Assembly (NCBI RefSeq): GCF_023715525.1
Contig: NZ_JAMBOG010000003.1
Location: 168,075 to 232,074 of the forward strand
Direction of reading: 5' to 3'
Source of the DNA: Kocuria rosea
GTDB taxonomy: Bacteria > Actinomycetota > Actinomycetes > Actinomycetales > Micrococcaceae
Length of the DNA stretch: 64,000 bases
Shown: piece after piece, positions 40,176 to 47,987 of the stretch
How positions within the stretch are numbered: the first letter of the stretch is position 1
Layout: each line of letters opens with the position of its first letter
Translations under genes and position numbers: made by a program
Notes under the pieces: model-generated
Database searches by the model: none
The model's input: the letters and a program-made list of their open reading frames with translations, nothing else
Told to the model about the DNA's origin: nothing

Positions 40176-40207
40176 CCCGCACGTCCCCGCACAGGGCGGG
40201 GGCGGGC

Positions 40208-40975
40208 TCAGAGCTCCGCGAGCGCCACCACGGGCAGGGTGGGCGACGCGGAGCCGCCCGCCGGCTCGACCGTCATGGCCACCGCCGCGGCGTCCGCCAC
40301 GTCGCCCTCCAGCCAGGTGCGGACCTCGCCGCCGGCGAAGTGCACGTCCGGGACGGGCACGTCGTCCTGCATCAGCCACAGCTGGTACTCCCGGCCCTCG
40401 CCGGGGTCGGGCAGGCCGGCGGAGACGACCAGGGCCGCGCCCGCCTGCTGCGAGGCCACCACCGTGGCGGTCCGCCCGTCGAGCTCCAGGGTGCGGGTCA
40501 CGACGTCGGGGGCGGCCAGCAGCTGGTTCTCCCGGGCCTGCTCCTGCTGGGCCTGGGCGGCGAGCTGCTCCTGCTGGCGCTGCTCGCCGCGGACCCCCAG
40601 CGCCCAGCCGCCCAGGGCCACGGAGGGCACCAGCACGGCCGCCGCGGCGGCGGTCAGCCAGCGCCCGGGCCGGCGCCCGGGGCGGCGTCGCCGCTCCTCC
40701 AGGGACACGACCGGGGCCGTCGCGGCGGACGGGGCAGGCGCCGGCAGGGGCGCGGTGCCCCGGATCCCGGCGAGCACATCCTCCCGCAGCGAGGGCGGCG
40801 GCTCCTGGGCCACCGCCCCGGCCAGGTGCGCCCCCACCTCGGCGTACTCGGCCACCTCCCGGCGGCAGGACGGGCACTCCCGCAGGTGCTCCTCGACCCG
40901 GGCGCGCTCCTCGGGCTCGAGCGCGTCCACCGCGTAGAGCGCCGCGGAGTCGTGGACGTCGTGGCTCTCGTTCAT
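40208..40975 (-). CDS. rskA: Anti-sigma-K factor
   Basis: 255 residues. The N-terminal cytoplasmic anti-sigma domain has the zinc-type HLRECPSCRREV (HxxxCxxC); one membrane helix (WLTAAAAAVLVPSVALGGWA, about 110-130); an extracytoplasmic RskA domain with a coiled Gln/Ala-rich stalk, GREYQLWLMQDDVPVPDV and the end GGSASPTLPVVALAEL. Holds SigK at the membrane until proteolysis. ATG overlaps the sigK stop (ATGA). Confidence 0.92.
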   Translation of the reverse strand: MNESHDVHDSAALYAVDALEPEERARVEEHLRECPSCRREVAEYAEVGAHLAGAVAQEPPPSLREDVLAGIRGTAPLPAPAPSAATAPVVSLEERRRRPGRRPGRWLTAAAAAVLVPSVALGGWALGVRGEQRQQEQLAAQAQQEQARENQLLAAPDVVTRTLELDGRTATVVASQQAGAALVVSAGLPDPGEGREYQLWLMQDDVPVPDVHFAGGEVRTWLEGDVADAAAVAMTVEPAGGSASPTLPVVALAEL

Positions 40976-41595
40976 CGCTGCACCCCCAGTGCCGTGCGCA
41001 GGCTGCTCAGGCCGTCCCGGATCCGGGCCTTCGCCGTGCCCAGCGGCACCTCCAGCCGCTCGGCCACCTCCCGGTGGCTGCACCCCTCGTAGTAGGCCAG
41101 GGAGACGGCCTCCCGCTGGATCGGCGTGAGCGCGCCGAGCCCCGCGCGGACCTCCTGCGTCTCCATGGCGTGTTCGACTCCTTGCCAGGTCTCGTCGGCG
41201 GGGATCTCCGCCCGCCCGCTCTCGTACTGCTGCTCGCGGTCGCGCTCGCGCTGGACCTGGCGGACGCGGTCCACCGCGCGGCGGTGGGCCATGGTGCACA
41301 GCCAGGCGAGCACCGTGCCGCGCTCCGGGTCGAAGCGCGCGGACTGCTGCCAGGCCATGAGGTAGACCTCCTGGACCACCTCGGCCGCGAGCTCCGGGGA
41401 CCGGAGGACCCGCACCGCCAGGCCGTACACCTTGGCCGACGTCAGGTCGTAGACCTGGGCGAACGCCGCCTCGTCCCCCGTGCCGCTGCGCCGCAGCAGG
41501 TCCCCGAGGTCCGGGCCCTCCTGCGGGACGGCGCGGTCCGGCAGCCCGCAGGGCGTGCGGCCCTCCCGGCCGATGCCGGTTCCTCGTTCAGTCAT
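40972..41595 (-). CDS. sigK: ECF sigma factor SigK
   Basis: 207 residues: region 2 with AAFAQVYDLTSAKVYGLAVR, LAAEVVQEVYLMAWQQSARF, WLCTMAHRRAVDRVR; region 4 with LTPIQREAVSLAYYEGCSHR, EVAERLEVPLGTAKARIRDG. Couples to RskA directly downstream. In mycobacteria SigK controls secreted surface antigens; here a sortase and CHRD surface protein lie directly upstream on the same strand, a parallel that suggests similar targets (inference). ATG at 41595. Confidence 0.93.
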   Translation of the reverse strand: MTERGTGIGREGRTPCGLPDRAVPQEGPDLGDLLRRSGTGDEAAFAQVYDLTSAKVYGLAVRVLRSPELAAEVVQEVYLMAWQQSARFDPERGTVLAWLCTMAHRRAVDRVRQVQRERDREQQYESGRAEIPADETWQGVEHAMETQEVRAGLGALTPIQREAVSLAYYEGCSHREVAERLEVPLGTAKARIRDGLSSLRTALGVQR

Positions 41596-41713
41596 CCGTT
41601 CTCGCTGTCCGTTCCGGGTGCCGCGACGCGGCGGAGCAGGTGTCCCCAGCACTGTGCCACATCCGGGAACACCGTGCGGCGGGACGCGCGGCCGCTCCTG
41701 CGCCCCGCCGGCG

Positions 41714-42415
41714 TCAGGCCTCGAGGGAGGCGTAGACCACGTAGTTGTCATCGAACAGGCCCGTCGCCGGGTCGTAGCCGTCGCAGGTGATGAGCCGCAG
41801 CTCCGCGCCCGCCGTGTTGCCGTAGACCTCCAGGGTGGGGAAGTCGTCCTTGGCGTGCTGCTGTCCCCGGTCGACGACGAAGACCGCCGTGCTCCCGTCC
41901 TCCCGGGCCACCTCGATCCGGTCCCCGGGAGCCAGCGAGCGCAGCCCGGCGAAGACCCCGGGCCCGCCGCCGGTGGCGTTGACGTGGCCCAGCAGCACCG
42001 CCGGCCCGCGCTCCCCCGGCGTCGGGGAACCGGCGTACCAGCCGGCCGGGGAGCCCGGGCCCTCGGGCGGGACCTCCAGGGACCCGTTCTCGCGCAGGCC
42101 CAGGTGCAGCAGCTCGGTCCGGGTGGACGTCGCCGGGATCTCCAGCGCCACGGGCTCGGAGGCCTCCAGCACGCGGGGTCCCGGCGCGGCCCGGACGCCC
42201 GGCGCCGCGGACGGCGGGCCGGACGCTGGACCGGACGGCGAACCGGACCGGGCATCGGCGGCGGGCGACGCCGGCACCGGTGCGGCCGGGGACGTGGTGC
42301 CGGGAGCCGCCGCGGTGCCGTCGCCGGGCCCGGCGGCGCAGCCCGTGGCGAGGAGGGCGGCGGCCGCCGCGCAGGTCATCCGGCCTGCGCGGCGGCCGGA
42401 GCGGGATCCCGTCAT
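41714..42415 (-). CDS. Class F sortase 1
   Basis: 233 residues. Lipobox-like LLATGC at residue 26 or so (lipoprotein or uncleaved anchor), a 60-residue Pro/Ala/Ser-rich stalk, then the sortase barrel: IPATSTRTELLHLGLRENGS, SPTPGERGPAVLLGHVNATG (catalytic His), ELRLITCDGYDP (catalytic Cys), LFDDNYVVYA. No Arg follows the Cys, where sortases usually place their third catalytic residue. 21 bp after the CHRD surface-protein gene, so substrate and enzyme share an operon. Nearly identical barrels at 43340 and 47238. Confidence 0.9.
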   Translation of the reverse strand: MTGSRSGRRAGRMTCAAAAALLATGCAAGPGDGTAAAPGTTSPAAPVPASPAADARSGSPSGPASGPPSAAPGVRAAPGPRVLEASEPVALEIPATSTRTELLHLGLRENGSLEVPPEGPGSPAGWYAGSPTPGERGPAVLLGHVNATGGGPGVFAGLRSLAPGDRIEVAREDGSTAVFVVDRGQQHAKDDFPTLEVYGNTAGAELRLITCDGYDPATGLFDDNYVVYASLEA

Positions 42416-42436
42416 GGCAGGAACCGTGCCGTGGGA

Positions 42437-43210
42437 TCAGGCCCGGGCGGCGCGACGGCGCAGCGCCCAGGCGCCACCGGCCACGGCGGCCAGCAGACCG
42501 CCGCCGAGGGCCACGGCCTCCGTGGTGGAGCCGGTCTCCTGGGCCACGCCGGTGTCGGCCCCGCCCTCGGGCATGGCCCCCATCTGGGTGGAGGTCAGGG
42601 TGCCGCAGGCGGCGGGCAGGGTCGCGGCCGCGGGCAGCGCCGGGTCCAGGTCGGACATCTTCTCGGCCGCGGCGGCGGGCATCCTGGCCGGGTCCACGCC
42701 GTGGACGACGATCACCGCGGTGCCGGCCTTGAGGGCCTCGCTGGTGGCCGCGTCGAGCTCGAAGGTCCGCTCGTAGGAGTACGCGCTGCCGCCGGGGAAG
42801 CGCTCCACGGCCAGCCCGGAGTCGGGGCTGGTGTCGCCCTCGGTGGTCAGCGAGGTGCCGATCATGCCGTAGGAGGGGTGGCCCTCGGTGGTGTTGACCA
42901 CCCCGTCGCCGTCGGTGTCGGCCTCGGGGCCCGGGCAGGTGCCCTGGCCGTGGATGTGGATGTGCTGGGCGTGCGGGAAGGGCCCGTCCATGAAGGTCTC
43001 GGCCGCGCCGGTGACGTCCACCGTGACGGTGGCCTGGGTGCCGTGCACCTCGACCATGGCCTGGCCGGTGGTGCCGGAGTCGTTCAGGGTGTTCAGGGTG
43101 GCCTGGGTCGACCACATGTCGGACTCGTGGGCCATGGCCGGGGCGGCCTGCAGCGCCAGGGCGCCCAGGGCCAGGGTGGGAACGGCGAGCAGACGCATCT
43201 TCGTGTTCAT
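42437..43210 (-). CDS. CHRD-domain surface protein with GGADTG signal
   Basis: 257 residues. Signal peptide cleaved at about AMA-HE; a CHRD-like domain (30-205) with WSTQATLNTLNDSGTTGQAM, FPHAQHIHIHGQGTCPG (His-rich, metal-like), DTDGDGVVNTTEG, IGTSLTTEGDTSPDSGLA. The C-terminus has MPEGGADTGVAQETG, a hydrophobic helix (LGGGLLAAVAGGAWAL) and RRRAARA: the plan of a sortase-anchored protein, but with GADTG instead of LPXTG. First gene of the operon with sortase 1. Start at ATG 43210; the upstream frame lacks a signal peptide. Confidence 0.87.
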   Translation of the reverse strand: MNTKMRLLAVPTLALGALALQAAPAMAHESDMWSTQATLNTLNDSGTTGQAMVEVHGTQATVTVDVTGAAETFMDGPFPHAQHIHIHGQGTCPGPEADTDGDGVVNTTEGHPSYGMIGTSLTTEGDTSPDSGLAVERFPGGSAYSYERTFELDAATSEALKAGTAVIVVHGVDPARMPAAAAEKMSDLDPALPAAATLPAACGTLTSTQMGAMPEGGADTGVAQETGSTTEAVALGGGLLAAVAGGAWALRRRAARA

Positions 43211-43339
43211 CAGGGGCCTCTTCCGTAGTGCCGGTGGTGCACGTCGACGACGTGCGTATCCCCTGTTCGGCACCATGGGGGCGGTGGACGGGTCGGATTC
43301 CGAAGTTTTTCGCGCGGGGTTCCACCGGCAGGCGGAGGT

Positions 43340-44062
43340 TCAGGCGACGAGCCTGGCGTAGACCACGTAGTTGTCGTCGAACAGGCCCGTCGCCGGGTCG
43401 TAGCCGTCGCACGTGATCAGGCGCAGCTCCGCGCCCGCCGTGTTGCCGTAGACGGCCTGCGTGGGGAAGGCGTCCTTCGGGTACTGCTCCCCCCGCTCGA
43501 CGGCGAAGACCGCCGTCGAGCCGTCCTCCCGGGCCACCTCGATCCGGTCCCCGGGAGCCAGCGAGCGCAGGCCGGCGAAGACCCCGGGCCCGCCGTCGGT
43601 GGCGTTGACGTGGCCGAGCAGCACCGCCGGCCCGCGCTCGCCCGGGGTGGGCGAGCCGGTGTACCAGGAGGCCGGGGCGCCGGGAAAGGTCGGGGGCACC
43701 TCCAGGGAGCCGTCGGCGCGCAGGCCGAGGCTCAGCAGCACGGATTCGGTGCCGGTGGCGGGAATGCGCACGGACACGGGCGCGGCGGCGGCCAGGACGG
43801 GCAGCCGGGCGTGCGGCGTCGAGGGGGGCGCGGGAGCCGGCGGCGCGGGAGCCGGCCCGGGAGGTGCGGCGGTCGAGGACGCCGGTGCCGGGGACGCGGA
43901 GGTCCGGAACGGGGCGGGCGAGGGCGGCGCGGCCGTGGTCGCGACCGGCTCCGCCGAGGCCGCGGTCGGGGCAGGGTCGGTGCCGGCGCAGCCGGTCAGC
44001 AGGAGCACGACCGCCGCAGAGGCCAGGAGGCCCCTGCGGCGGTCACCGGTCGGGGTCAGCAC
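43340..44062 (-). CDS. Class F sortase 2
   Basis: 240 residues, GTG at 44062. N-terminus GLLASAAVVLLLTGC with lipobox; Pro/Ala stalk; barrel with VRIPATGTESVLLSLGLRAD, GPAVLLGHVNATDGGPG, ELRLITCDGYDP. About 36 bp after the Excalibur gene at 44099, so an operon of substrate and enzyme. The last 120 residues are nearly the same as sortase 1 and 3; only the stalk differs. Confidence 0.9.
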   Translation of the reverse strand: MLTPTGDRRRGLLASAAVVLLLTGCAGTDPAPTAASAEPVATTAAPPSPAPFRTSASPAPASSTAAPPGPAPAPPAPAPPSTPHARLPVLAAAAPVSVRIPATGTESVLLSLGLRADGSLEVPPTFPGAPASWYTGSPTPGERGPAVLLGHVNATDGGPGVFAGLRSLAPGDRIEVAREDGSTAVFAVERGEQYPKDAFPTQAVYGNTAGAELRLITCDGYDPATGLFDDNYVVYARLVA

Positions 44063-44098
44063 GGCGGGGAACCTGTCCGGTCGGCCCGGGCGGGGCGA

Positions 44099-44545
44099 CT
44101 ACGCCGGGGCGCCGCGGCGGCGGACCGCCACGGCCGCGCCCGCGGCGAGCAGCAGGCCGCCGACGGCGGCGGGACCGCTCAGGTCCGAGGAGCTCTCCAC
44201 GGCCGCGCCGGTGTCGGCGCCGCCGAGGGGCACCTCCCCCATCTGGGAGTACGGGCCCGCGCCGGGCACCCAGTCGTAGATGTGGTGCTGGTACACCCCG
44301 GGGCTGATCTCGACGGGGATGCGCGTGGGGTCGAAGGGGAAGTCCGCGCTCTCGCAGACGATGCCGTCGGCGTCGTCGTCGAGGTGGGCGCCGTAGCTGG
44401 GCGAGTCGGCGGGGATGTTGTGGACGCCGTACGCGGCGGCCTGGGAGCAGTCGGTGAAGGCGAAGGCCGCCGTGGCCGGGGTCGCCGACAGGGCGCACAG
44501 CCCCACCCCCGCCGCCAGTGCCACGTCCGCTGCGCTGCTGTTCAT
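44099..44545 (-). CDS. Excalibur-domain surface protein with GGADTG signal
   Basis: 148 residues. Signal peptide (ALAAGVGLCALSATPATA), then one Excalibur domain: FTDCSQAAAYGVHNIPADSP, HLDDDADGIVCES (Ca2+-binding DxDxDGxxCE pattern). Pro-rich middle, then MGEVPLGGADTGAAVESS, hydrophobic helix (GPAAVGGLLLAAGAAVAV) and RRRGAPA. The same GGADTG signal as the proteins at 42437 and 47988. Partner of sortase 2, 36 bp away. Confidence 0.87.
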   Translation of the reverse strand: MNSSAADVALAAGVGLCALSATPATAAFAFTDCSQAAAYGVHNIPADSPSYGAHLDDDADGIVCESADFPFDPTRIPVEISPGVYQHHIYDWVPGAGPYSQMGEVPLGGADTGAAVESSSDLSGPAAVGGLLLAAGAAVAVRRRGAPA

Positions 44546-44587
44546 GGAGTCCCCCCGCGATCTCTCGGAATGAGCGTTTGCAGGCGC

Positions 44588-44617
44588 ATCGTAAAGCGTT
44601 GGCGACTGCAATGTCAG
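44588..44617 (-). promoter_or_regulatory. Promoter of Excalibur-sortase 2 operon
   Basis: On the reverse strand: -35 CTGACA (44617-44612), 18-bp spacer, -10 TACGAT (44593-44588), 43 bp before the start codon. The 17-bp element TTGCAGGCGCATCGTAA (44578-44594) covering the -10 recurs at 48641-48657. The remainder of the 410-bp gap to the gene at 44956 shows no coding potential. Confidence 0.55.
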
Positions 44618-44955
44618 TAGCCGGATCGTGACCTCGAGGTGCGGGTCCGTGTCGAGGGAGCACTTCCCGCGCAGAACCGGGCCACCGCGGCCCGACGGGG
44701 CACGTCCGAACGCGGCGGACCGGTCCGTGCGTCCCGATGTGACGGACCCCAGCAGGCCGCCATAACGATCGGGGGTCGCTCCCGCCCACGCCAGGACCCC
44801 GCGCCGGACCCGGTGGGACACTGGCCGCGGAGCCGCGGGAATGCTCATCCGCCCCTCCCACCCACTCCACCGCCGCGGGACACGGGTCCGCGCGTCCCCT
44901 TCCGGGACCGCCACGGGGCGTGGTCCCCGGCGACCAGCCGGGAAGGACTTCCGCC

Positions 44956-45588
44956 ATGCACACCACCCAGCGCATCCTGGGCGCCGCCGCCGTCGCGCTC
45001 GTCGCCGTCGCCGGGCCCGCCGCCTCCGGCGCGGTCGCCCAGGAGGACTGGCCGCCGCCCTCGACCCACGGCCGGTTCGTGCCGGTCCCGGCCGACGCCG
45101 CCGCAGCACAGACCTCCGCCGTCTGCGACGACGAGGTGACGCTCGCCCCCGGCGACGTCAGCGAGCTGGAGTCCCGCGTCCTCGTGACCGAGGAGGGCGA
45201 GACTGTCATCGAGACCCGCGGACGGGCCACGGCCGACATCACCCGGGCCTCCGACGGCGCCACGCTCGACGAGTTCGGCGCGTTCGTGCACGTCTTCGAG
45301 ACGTACTCCGCCGACGGCACAACGGTGACGTTCGACGCCCGAGGAACGGGCATCGTGCTGCCCTTCGACGACGTGGAGGCCGCCGCGTTAGCCGAGGCCG
45401 GCCTGCCCGAGGCGTTCGTCTTCCTCACCGGAACCTTCGAGGAGACGGTCACCTTCGAGTCCCCCCTCGGCCAGAGCGAGGAGATCCCCCCGGTGGTGTC
45501 GGCGGAGATGACCGGGACCCCCACGCAGTACGTCTTCGACCTGTGCGACCTCCTGGACCAGGCGGCCGCCGGGCAGCAGTCCTCCTGA
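44956..45588 (+). CDS. Secreted protein of unknown function
   Basis: 210 residues. Signal peptide MHTTQRILGAAAVALVAVAG, cleavage near GAVA-QE; the mature part has two Cys (SAVCDDEVTL and FDLCDLLDQA) that could pair, and an alternating beta-like pattern (TFDARGTGIVLPF, FVFLTGTFEETVTFES). No family recognised. No cell-wall signal. One TTA Leu codon at 45388, rare in this DNA. Shares the surface-protein region; function unknown. Confidence 0.75.
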   Translation: MHTTQRILGAAAVALVAVAGPAASGAVAQEDWPPPSTHGRFVPVPADAAAAQTSAVCDDEVTLAPGDVSELESRVLVTEEGETVIETRGRATADITRASDGATLDEFGAFVHVFETYSADGTTVTFDARGTGIVLPFDDVEAAALAEAGLPEAFVFLTGTFEETVTFESPLGQSEEIPPVVSAEMTGTPTQYVFDLCDLLDQAAAGQQSS

Positions 45589-45599
45589 CCCACCGGAAA

Positions 45600-45640
45600 C
45601 AGGAATCGCCACCCGGCCGGCGGCCGGGTGGCGATTCCTG
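45600..45640. terminator. Perfect 19-bp hairpin terminator
   Basis: CAGGAATCGCCACCCGGCC pairs exactly with 45622-45640 across a 3-base GGC loop, 11 bp after the stop of the secreted protein. Separates it from convergent cspA. No T-run. Confidence 0.85.
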
Positions 45641-45693
45641 GTCGACGTCGCGGCTGATCAGATCAGCACGGCGCCGGAGGCGTCAGAGCGACA

Positions 45694-45900
45694 TCACGCA
45701 ATCACGGTGATGTTCGCGGCCTGGGGGCCCTTGGGGCCGTCCTGGGTCTCGAACTCGACGCGGTCGTTCTCGTTGAGGGCGCGGAACCCGCCGGAGTTGA
45801 TGGCCGAGAAGTGCGCGAACACGTCCTTGGAGCCGTCCTCGGGGGTGATGAAGCCGAAGCCCTTGTCAGCGTTGAACCATTTGACGATGCCAGTAGTCAT
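45694..45900 (-). CDS. cspA: Cold-shock protein
   Basis: 68 residues, single cold-shock domain: RNA-binding motifs RNP1 KGFGFI and RNP2 VFAHF, and the actinobacterial start [14 protein letters not shown] with end [12 protein letters not shown] chaperone that melts structure at low temperature. ATG at 45900 with AGAAGGAC upstream. Long leader (see 45901-46204). Confidence 0.95.
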   Translation of the reverse strand: MTTGIVKWFNADKGFGFITPEDGSKDVFAHFSAINSGGFRALNENDRVEFETQDGPKGPQAANITVIA

Positions 45901-46204
45901 GTTGGACCTGTCCTTCTGAAAAGCGGAGCGTCCCCGGATCTCGGGGTGCTCGGGCGTTGCGATGCCTGCCAAAACGTCTTCTCAGAAAAACTGCTGCGCC
46001 CGGACCGGGCGAACTGCTTGAAATGCAAAAACGAAACTTCAACAACTGCTGACGACTGTACACGGGGCCGCCGGAAAGCACAGTGACGGGGAACACCCCC
46101 GCACCGGTGCGTCCCCGGGACGTCGTCCCGGGAACGCACTATCGTCGTGCCCAGGGCATGCCGCCCGACGACCTCTCCACCGATCGCGGAACGGGAACTC
46201 GAAC
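45901..46204. other. Divergent region: cspA leader and AKR promoter
   Basis: 304 bp with no confident gene. The part next to cspA (to about 46060) is lower in GC with T-rich stretches on the reverse strand and probably is the long cold-shock leader. On the plus strand a short frame reads CDAC and CLKC 15 residues apart (zinc-ribbon-like) but has no good start. Confidence 0.4.
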
Positions 46205-47188
46205 ATGGAACAACGCACGCTGGGCAGAACCGGACGGACCGTCTCCACCGTGGGGCTGGGCACCTGGCAGCTGGGCGCCGACTGGGGCGACGTCGACCCG
46301 GCGGAGGCCACCGCGGTCCTGCAGGCGGCCGTGGAGTCCGGGGTGACGTTCTTCGACACCGCCGACGTCTACGGCGACGGGCGCAGCGAGCAGACCATCG
46401 GCGCGTTCCTGCGGGACCACCCGGAGCTGGACATCACGGTGGCCACGAAGATGGGCCGCCGCGTCGAGCAGGTCCCCGAGAACTACACGCTGGCGAACTT
46501 CCGGCAGTGGGTGGACCGCTCCCGGAAGAACCTGGGCACCGACACCCTGGACCTGGTCCAGCTGCACTGCCCGCCGACACCGGTCTACAGCGACGACGAG
46601 GTCTACGACGCGCTGGACACCCTCGTCGAGGAGGGCGCCGTCCGCAGCTACGGCGTCAGCGTGGAGCGCACCGACGAGGCGCTCGCGGCCATCGCCCGCG
46701 GCAGCACCGCCACCGTCCAGATCATCCTCAACGCCTTCCGGCTCAAGCCGCTGGACGCGGTGCTGCCGGCGGCCCGGGACGCCGGGGTCGGGATCATCGC
46801 CCGCGTGCCGCTGGCCTCGGGACTGCTGTCCGGGAAGTACTCCAAGGACACCCGGTTCCCCGAGAACGACCACCGCAACTACAACCGCTCAGGCGAGGCC
46901 TTCGACGTCGGCGAGACGTTCTCCGGCGTGGACTTCGAGCAGGGGCTCGAGGCCGTCCGGGAGTTCTCCGGACTGCTCCCGGAAGGGGTGACCACCGTCC
47001 AGGCGGCGATCGCCTGGATCATCGCCCAGGATGGGGTCAGCACGGTCATCCCGGGCGCCCGCAACGTCGAGCAGGCCCGCGCCAACGCCTCCGCCGCGGA
47101 CACCGGGGACCTGGGGCGGCAGCTGGACGACGGGGTCCGCCGGATCTACGACAAGTACTTCCGGGAGAGCGTCCACCCCCGCTGGTGA
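46205..47188 (+). CDS. Aldo/keto reductase
   Basis: 327 residues, NADPH-dependent (beta/alpha)8 barrel of the AKR5/AKR12-like YghZ/perakine group. Catalytic tetrad: DTADVYGDG (Asp, Tyr), TKMGRRV (Lys), LVQLHCPPTPVY (His). Cofactor pocket ARVPLASGLLSGKY and the end VIPGARNVEQARANASAAD. ATG at 46205 after GGGAACTCGAAC. Substrate unknown. Convergent with sortase 3; hairpin at 47200 between. Confidence 0.9.
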   Translation: MEQRTLGRTGRTVSTVGLGTWQLGADWGDVDPAEATAVLQAAVESGVTFFDTADVYGDGRSEQTIGAFLRDHPELDITVATKMGRRVEQVPENYTLANFRQWVDRSRKNLGTDTLDLVQLHCPPTPVYSDDEVYDALDTLVEEGAVRSYGVSVERTDEALAAIARGSTATVQIILNAFRLKPLDAVLPAARDAGVGIIARVPLASGLLSGKYSKDTRFPENDHRNYNRSGEAFDVGETFSGVDFEQGLEAVREFSGLLPEGVTTVQAAIAWIIAQDGVSTVIPGARNVEQARANASAADTGDLGRQLDDGVRRIYDKYFRESVHPRW

Positions 47189-47199
47189 GCCGCCCGGCG

Positions 47200-47235
47200 G
47201 GGCGGGCACGGCGGCGACGCCGTCCGTGCCCGCCC
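47200..47235. terminator. 12-bp hairpin between AKR and sortase 3
   Basis: GGGCGGGCACGG (47200-47211) pairs with CCGTGCCCGCCC (47224-47235) across a 12-base loop, directly between two convergent stops. Likely bidirectional. Confidence 0.7.
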
Positions 47236-47237
47236 GC

Positions 47238-47951
47238 TCAGCCGACGAGCTTCGCGTAGACCACGTAGTTGTCGTCGAACAGCCCGGTGGCCGGGTCGTA
47301 GCCGTCGCACGTGATCAGGCGCAGCTCCGCGCCCGCCGTGTTGCCGTAGACCGACAGCGTCGGGAAGGCGTCCTTGGCGTACTGCTCGCCGCGGTCCACG
47401 GCGAACACCGCCGTGGTGCCGTCCTCACGGGTCACCTCGACGGTGTCCCCGGCCCGCAGCTCGCGCAGCCTCGCGAACACGCCCGGGCCGCCGTCGGTGG
47501 CGTTGACGTGCCCGAGCAGGACGGCCGGGCCCCGCTCCCCGGGGGTCGGAGAGCCGGTGTACCAGGAGGCCGGGGCCCCGGGATCGCCCGGCGGCACCTC
47601 GAGCGAACCGTTCTCCCGCAGGCCGAGCCGGAGCAGCTCGGACTCGGCGCCGACGGAGGGGATGCGGACGGACACCGGCTCGGACTCCGCCATGACCGCC
47701 GGCTGCCCGGCGGACGTGGGAGCGGCGGACGGCGACCGGCTGGGCCTCGGCGTCCCCGCGGGGGTCGGGGTCGCCGACGAGGTCGGCGAGGCCGTAGCCG
47801 ACGCCGAGGGCGTGGCGGACGCGGTCGTGGCCGGACCGGAGGACGCCTCGGACTGCACGGTGGCGGTGCCGGAGCACCCGGTCAGCAGCAGGAGCGCGAC
47901 CGCCGCAGAGGCCAGGCGGCCTCTGCGGCGGTCGGCGGATGAACTTCTCAC
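47238..47951 (-). CDS. Class F sortase 3
   Basis: 237 residues, GTG at 47951 with no clear ribosome site. N-terminus LASAAVALLLLTGCSG (lipobox), Ser/Thr/Ala/Pro stalk to 85, barrel with VRIPSVGAESELLRLGLREN, GPAVLLGHVNATDGGPG, ELRLITCDGYDP, LFDDNYVVYAKL. 36 bp after the double-Excalibur gene: third substrate-sortase pair. As in sortases 1 and 2, no Arg follows the catalytic Cys. Confidence 0.9.
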   Translation of the reverse strand: MRSSSADRRRGRLASAAVALLLLTGCSGTATVQSEASSGPATTASATPSASATASPTSSATPTPAGTPRPSRSPSAAPTSAGQPAVMAESEPVSVRIPSVGAESELLRLGLRENGSLEVPPGDPGAPASWYTGSPTPGERGPAVLLGHVNATDGGPGVFARLRELRAGDTVEVTREDGTTAVFAVDRGEQYAKDAFPTLSVYGNTAGAELRLITCDGYDPATGLFDDNYVVYAKLVG

Positions 47952-47987
47952 GGGGAGAAATCTATCCGTTCGATCCGGGGAACGGGA

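Noticed and set aside
43260..43300. SigK-like promoter before the CHRD gene
   Set aside because: CCGTCC and CCGAAC can be seen on the reverse strand but 15 bp apart, shorter than the mycobacterial SigK spacing; too weak to list.
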